From Enterospora canceri (Eukaryota > Microsporidia > Enterocytozoonidae): 13,975 bases of DNA. Every line of letters begins with the position of its first letter. Position 1 is the stretch's first letter. The stretch lies in NCBI GenBank assembly GCA_002087915.1, contig LWDP01000078.1, positions 1 through 13,975 on the forward strand, given 5' to 3'. The position numbers and the translations under genes were made by a program. Under the pieces are notes generated by a model. The model was not told the origin of the DNA. It ran no database searches and saw nothing but the letters and a program-made list of their open reading frames with translations. Below, in pieces: positions 12,579 through 13,975 of this stretch.

Positions 12579-13838
12579 TCACATGAATCCGAATCCACCC
12601 CTGAAGAACGATCTCGCGTTGAATTCGTCATCGCATTCTGAGCTCTGGTTGCACTCAGCTCGCTCCTCAGCCCGCTCCCCTGGCACCGCTGCGTACGATC
12701 CGCTCACATTCACCGCGTCCCGATGCGCAGTCTGCGCCAGCTGAGGCGGAATCGCCTGTGCCAGCTGCGCCGCATTCATTCGCTTTGGTATCAGAATTTC
12801 AAGGTCGATGAACAAGTTGCCCTTCTTCCCAAACTCGGACTTGAATCCCTCGCCGTAGAGGACGACGCCCTTCTTCAGGTCGCTCGTGGATCCAATGCGG
12901 ATGTTCAGGTGGCGCCCATCGACGTGCTCGAACGGGACGAATCCACCAGCGAGCACCGTGAGAAGGTCGACCTCGACGTGGGCGACGATGTCGTCACCAA
13001 CGCGCCTGAAGCCCGCAAGCGGCTTCACCGTCACCACAAAAACGAGGTCGCCAGGCCTCTTTCCCGGCTCGTGGTTTCCCTCGTTCTTCTTTCGAATCGG
13101 CGTCCTGTCCCTTATTCCCGCCTTGATCGGCACCTCAATCACGTACGGTGACTTGGTCACTTTGGTGCCCCTGCAATCTGAGCAAACAGGCCCCTTCGCA
13201 ACAGACCCCTCTCCGCCACACGCATCACAGACGACCTGCTGCTGCGCTATCATCGCGCCCATGCTCCTTTTTATCACGTAGAAGCCGTGGCCACCGCATT
13301 TGGCGCACTTCTGGACACTCTTTGCCCCCTTTCCGTCACACCCATTGCACACCCTCGTTGTGTTGATCTTGAACTTGCTCGTCTTCCCCAAATACGCCTC
13401 CTTCATCGTAATCGGAATCTGAGTCACCGTATCATCCACCTTTGGCTCCCTCCTCTGGCTCCTGCCTCCCCCTGTGAATGCACTGAAAATGTCCTCAAAT
13501 CCACCAAATCCGCCTCCACCAGGGAAGCCGCCTCCAAATCCACCAAAGTCACCGTACTCCCCTTTGCCTGCGTCATAGTCCGCCTTCTTGTCCTCGTCGC
13601 CAAGGACACCGTATGCGATATTGATTTTACTGATCTCCTCATCAAGTGCCTTCTCCCTAGCCGCCTTCTGATCATCACTCATCGCCTGATACTCGGCACT
13701 GGCACGCATCTTCTTCCTGATTGGACCAGAAGGGTGCAATTGCGCCTGCTTCTTCCTGTAGGCCGCCTTTACATCCCTCATATCTGAACCAGGTGACATT
13801 CCCAGTATTTTATAGAATTCCTTGGAGTCATTGGACAT
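12579..13838 (-). CDS. Type A DnaJ/Hsp40 co-chaperone, Ydj1-like
   Basis: Hsp70 co-chaperone of the cytosol. 419 residues from the ATG at 13838; the frame runs further upstream but has no earlier ATG. Order: J-domain (about 6-80; FYKILGMSPGSDMRDVKAAY), Gly/Phe-rich linker (FGGFGGGFPGGGGFGGFEDI), zinc region with four repeats (CNGCDGKG, CAKCGGHG, CDACGGEG, CSDCRGTK), and C-terminal substrate domains (GDLVFVVTVKPLAGFRRVGD). The catalytic HPD is HPS here (35-37, bases 13728-13736), and the loop to the next helix is about 20 residues longer than usual. The C-terminus GGFGFM has no CaaX box, unlike yeast Ydj1. The start is preceded by TTTTTCATCC, one base off the usual signal. Codons are strongly C/G-ending, suggesting high expression. 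Confidence 0.93.
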   Translation of the reverse strand: MSNDSKEFYKILGMSPGSDMRDVKAAYRKKQAQLHPSGPIRKKMRASAEYQAMSDDQKAAREKALDEEISKINIAYGVLGDEDKKADYDAGKGEYGDFGGFGGGFPGGGGFGGFEDIFSAFTGGGRSQRREPKVDDTVTQIPITMKEAYLGKTSKFKINTTRVCNGCDGKGAKSVQKCAKCGGHGFYVIKRSMGAMIAQQQVVCDACGGEGSVAKGPVCSDCRGTKVTKSPYVIEVPIKAGIRDRTPIRKKNEGNHEPGKRPGDLVFVVTVKPLAGFRRVGDDIVAHVEVDLLTVLAGGFVPFEHVDGRHLNIRIGSTSDLKKGVVLYGEGFKSEFGKKGNLFIDLEILIPKRMNAAQLAQAIPPQLAQTAHRDAVNVSGSYAAVPGERAEERAECNQSSECDDEFNARSFFRGGFGFM

Positions 13839-13868
13839 GGATGAAAAATTTAGTGGAATTTCAGGAAA

Positions 13869-13881
13869 GAAGCTTCTAGAA
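13869..13881. promoter_or_regulatory. Perfect heat-shock element upstream of the DnaJ gene
   Basis: GAAgcTTCtaGAA has three contiguous, alternating, correctly spaced HSF half-sites, ending 31 bases before the DnaJ ATG. Cytosolic Hsp40 genes are classical HSF targets. Confidence 0.7.
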
Positions 13882-13895
13882 CACAAAAATGGGTG

Positions 13896-13910
13896 GAAAG
13901 TGTTCTAGAA
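13896..13910. promoter_or_regulatory. Second, imperfect heat-shock element
   Basis: GAAagtgTTCtaGAA: TTC and GAA are correctly spaced and a further GAA sits two bases out of register. Between the two elements, GGGTGGAAA (CCACCC on the minus strand) is also present. The remaining bases to 13975 hold no supportable gene; any gene to the right begins at or beyond the edge. Confidence 0.45.
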
Positions 13911-13975
13911 GACAAATAGGTGGAAATAGGTTATGGATGCACAGGGAGGAGAGGGAGACGCATTCGACAGATAGG

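Noticed and set aside
13287..13787. A 166-residue plus-strand frame opposite the DnaJ gene
   Set aside because: It is the mirror of a strongly conserved DnaJ coding region and has biased, meaningless composition. The same applies to frames opposite aquaporin 2 (6406-7017, 7083-7535).
13839..13886. N-terminal extension of the DnaJ protein by 16 residues
   Set aside because: The upstream frame has no ATG, would begin at TTG, overlaps the heat-shock element, and family homology starts just after the ATG at 13838.
13933..13975. Start of a further gene at the right edge
   Set aside because: The ATG at 13933 stops within 14 codons; the one at 13937 is open for only 13 codons to the edge. Too little to support a gene.
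1..13975. tRNA, rRNA or other structured RNA genes, transposons
   Set aside because: The gaps are too short for most, and I saw no tRNA-type TTCGA arm with matching stems, and no transposase or reverse-transcriptase motifs.

Overview
The window looks like nuclear DNA of a microsporidian or very close relative (a compact, intron-poor, fungal-related intracellular parasite). The reasons are: twelve recognisable eukaryotic genes plus two unassigned ones in under 14 kb; no clear introns; gaps mostly under 140 bases; shortened proteins (POP1 about 384 residues, MSI1-type 373, PAM18 85, an AOS1-type E1 subunit 205); and a CCC or CACCC signal at or just upstream of nearly every start codon, a known microsporidian gene signal. 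The species cannot be told from the sequence.

Layout, left to right: 3' half of a cullin (+, cut by the left edge); a 29-base tandem repeat; DPH3 (-); AOS1-type E1 subunit (+); SEC62 (-); an unassigned 220-codon frame without an ATG start (+); aquaporin 1 (-); an unassigned 157-residue protein (+); GWT1 (+); PAM18/TIM14 (+); aquaporin 2 (-); POP1 (-); an MscS-type mechanosensitive channel (+); an MSI1/RbAp48 WD40 protein (-); a degenerate repeat array rich in GGGTG; and a type A DnaJ/Ydj1-like chaperone (-), with heat-shock elements upstream at the right edge.

Two stretches are assembly artefacts. At 6910-7508 and 10856-11454 an exact 299-base copy is followed by a single N and the same 299 bases again. 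The first artificially lengthens aquaporin 2 from about 242 to 342 residues. The second leaves a duplicate of the MSI1 3' end. The real locus is therefore about 600 bases shorter.

The genes serve general cell upkeep: protein modification (cullin, E1 subunit, diphthamide factor DPH3), secretion and GPI anchors (SEC62, GWT1), import into a relict mitochondrion (PAM18), RNA processing (POP1), chromatin (MSI1) and folding (DnaJ). Two aquaporins and a mechanosensitive channel within 7.1 kb make an osmotic theme, which is of interest because microsporidian spores germinate by osmotic pressure; that link is an inference. The most notable points are the start-site signal and its eightfold repetition upstream of the MSI1-type gene, both aquaporins lacking the selectivity-filter arginine, a J-domain with HPS in place of HPD, and the heat-shock elements before that chaperone.
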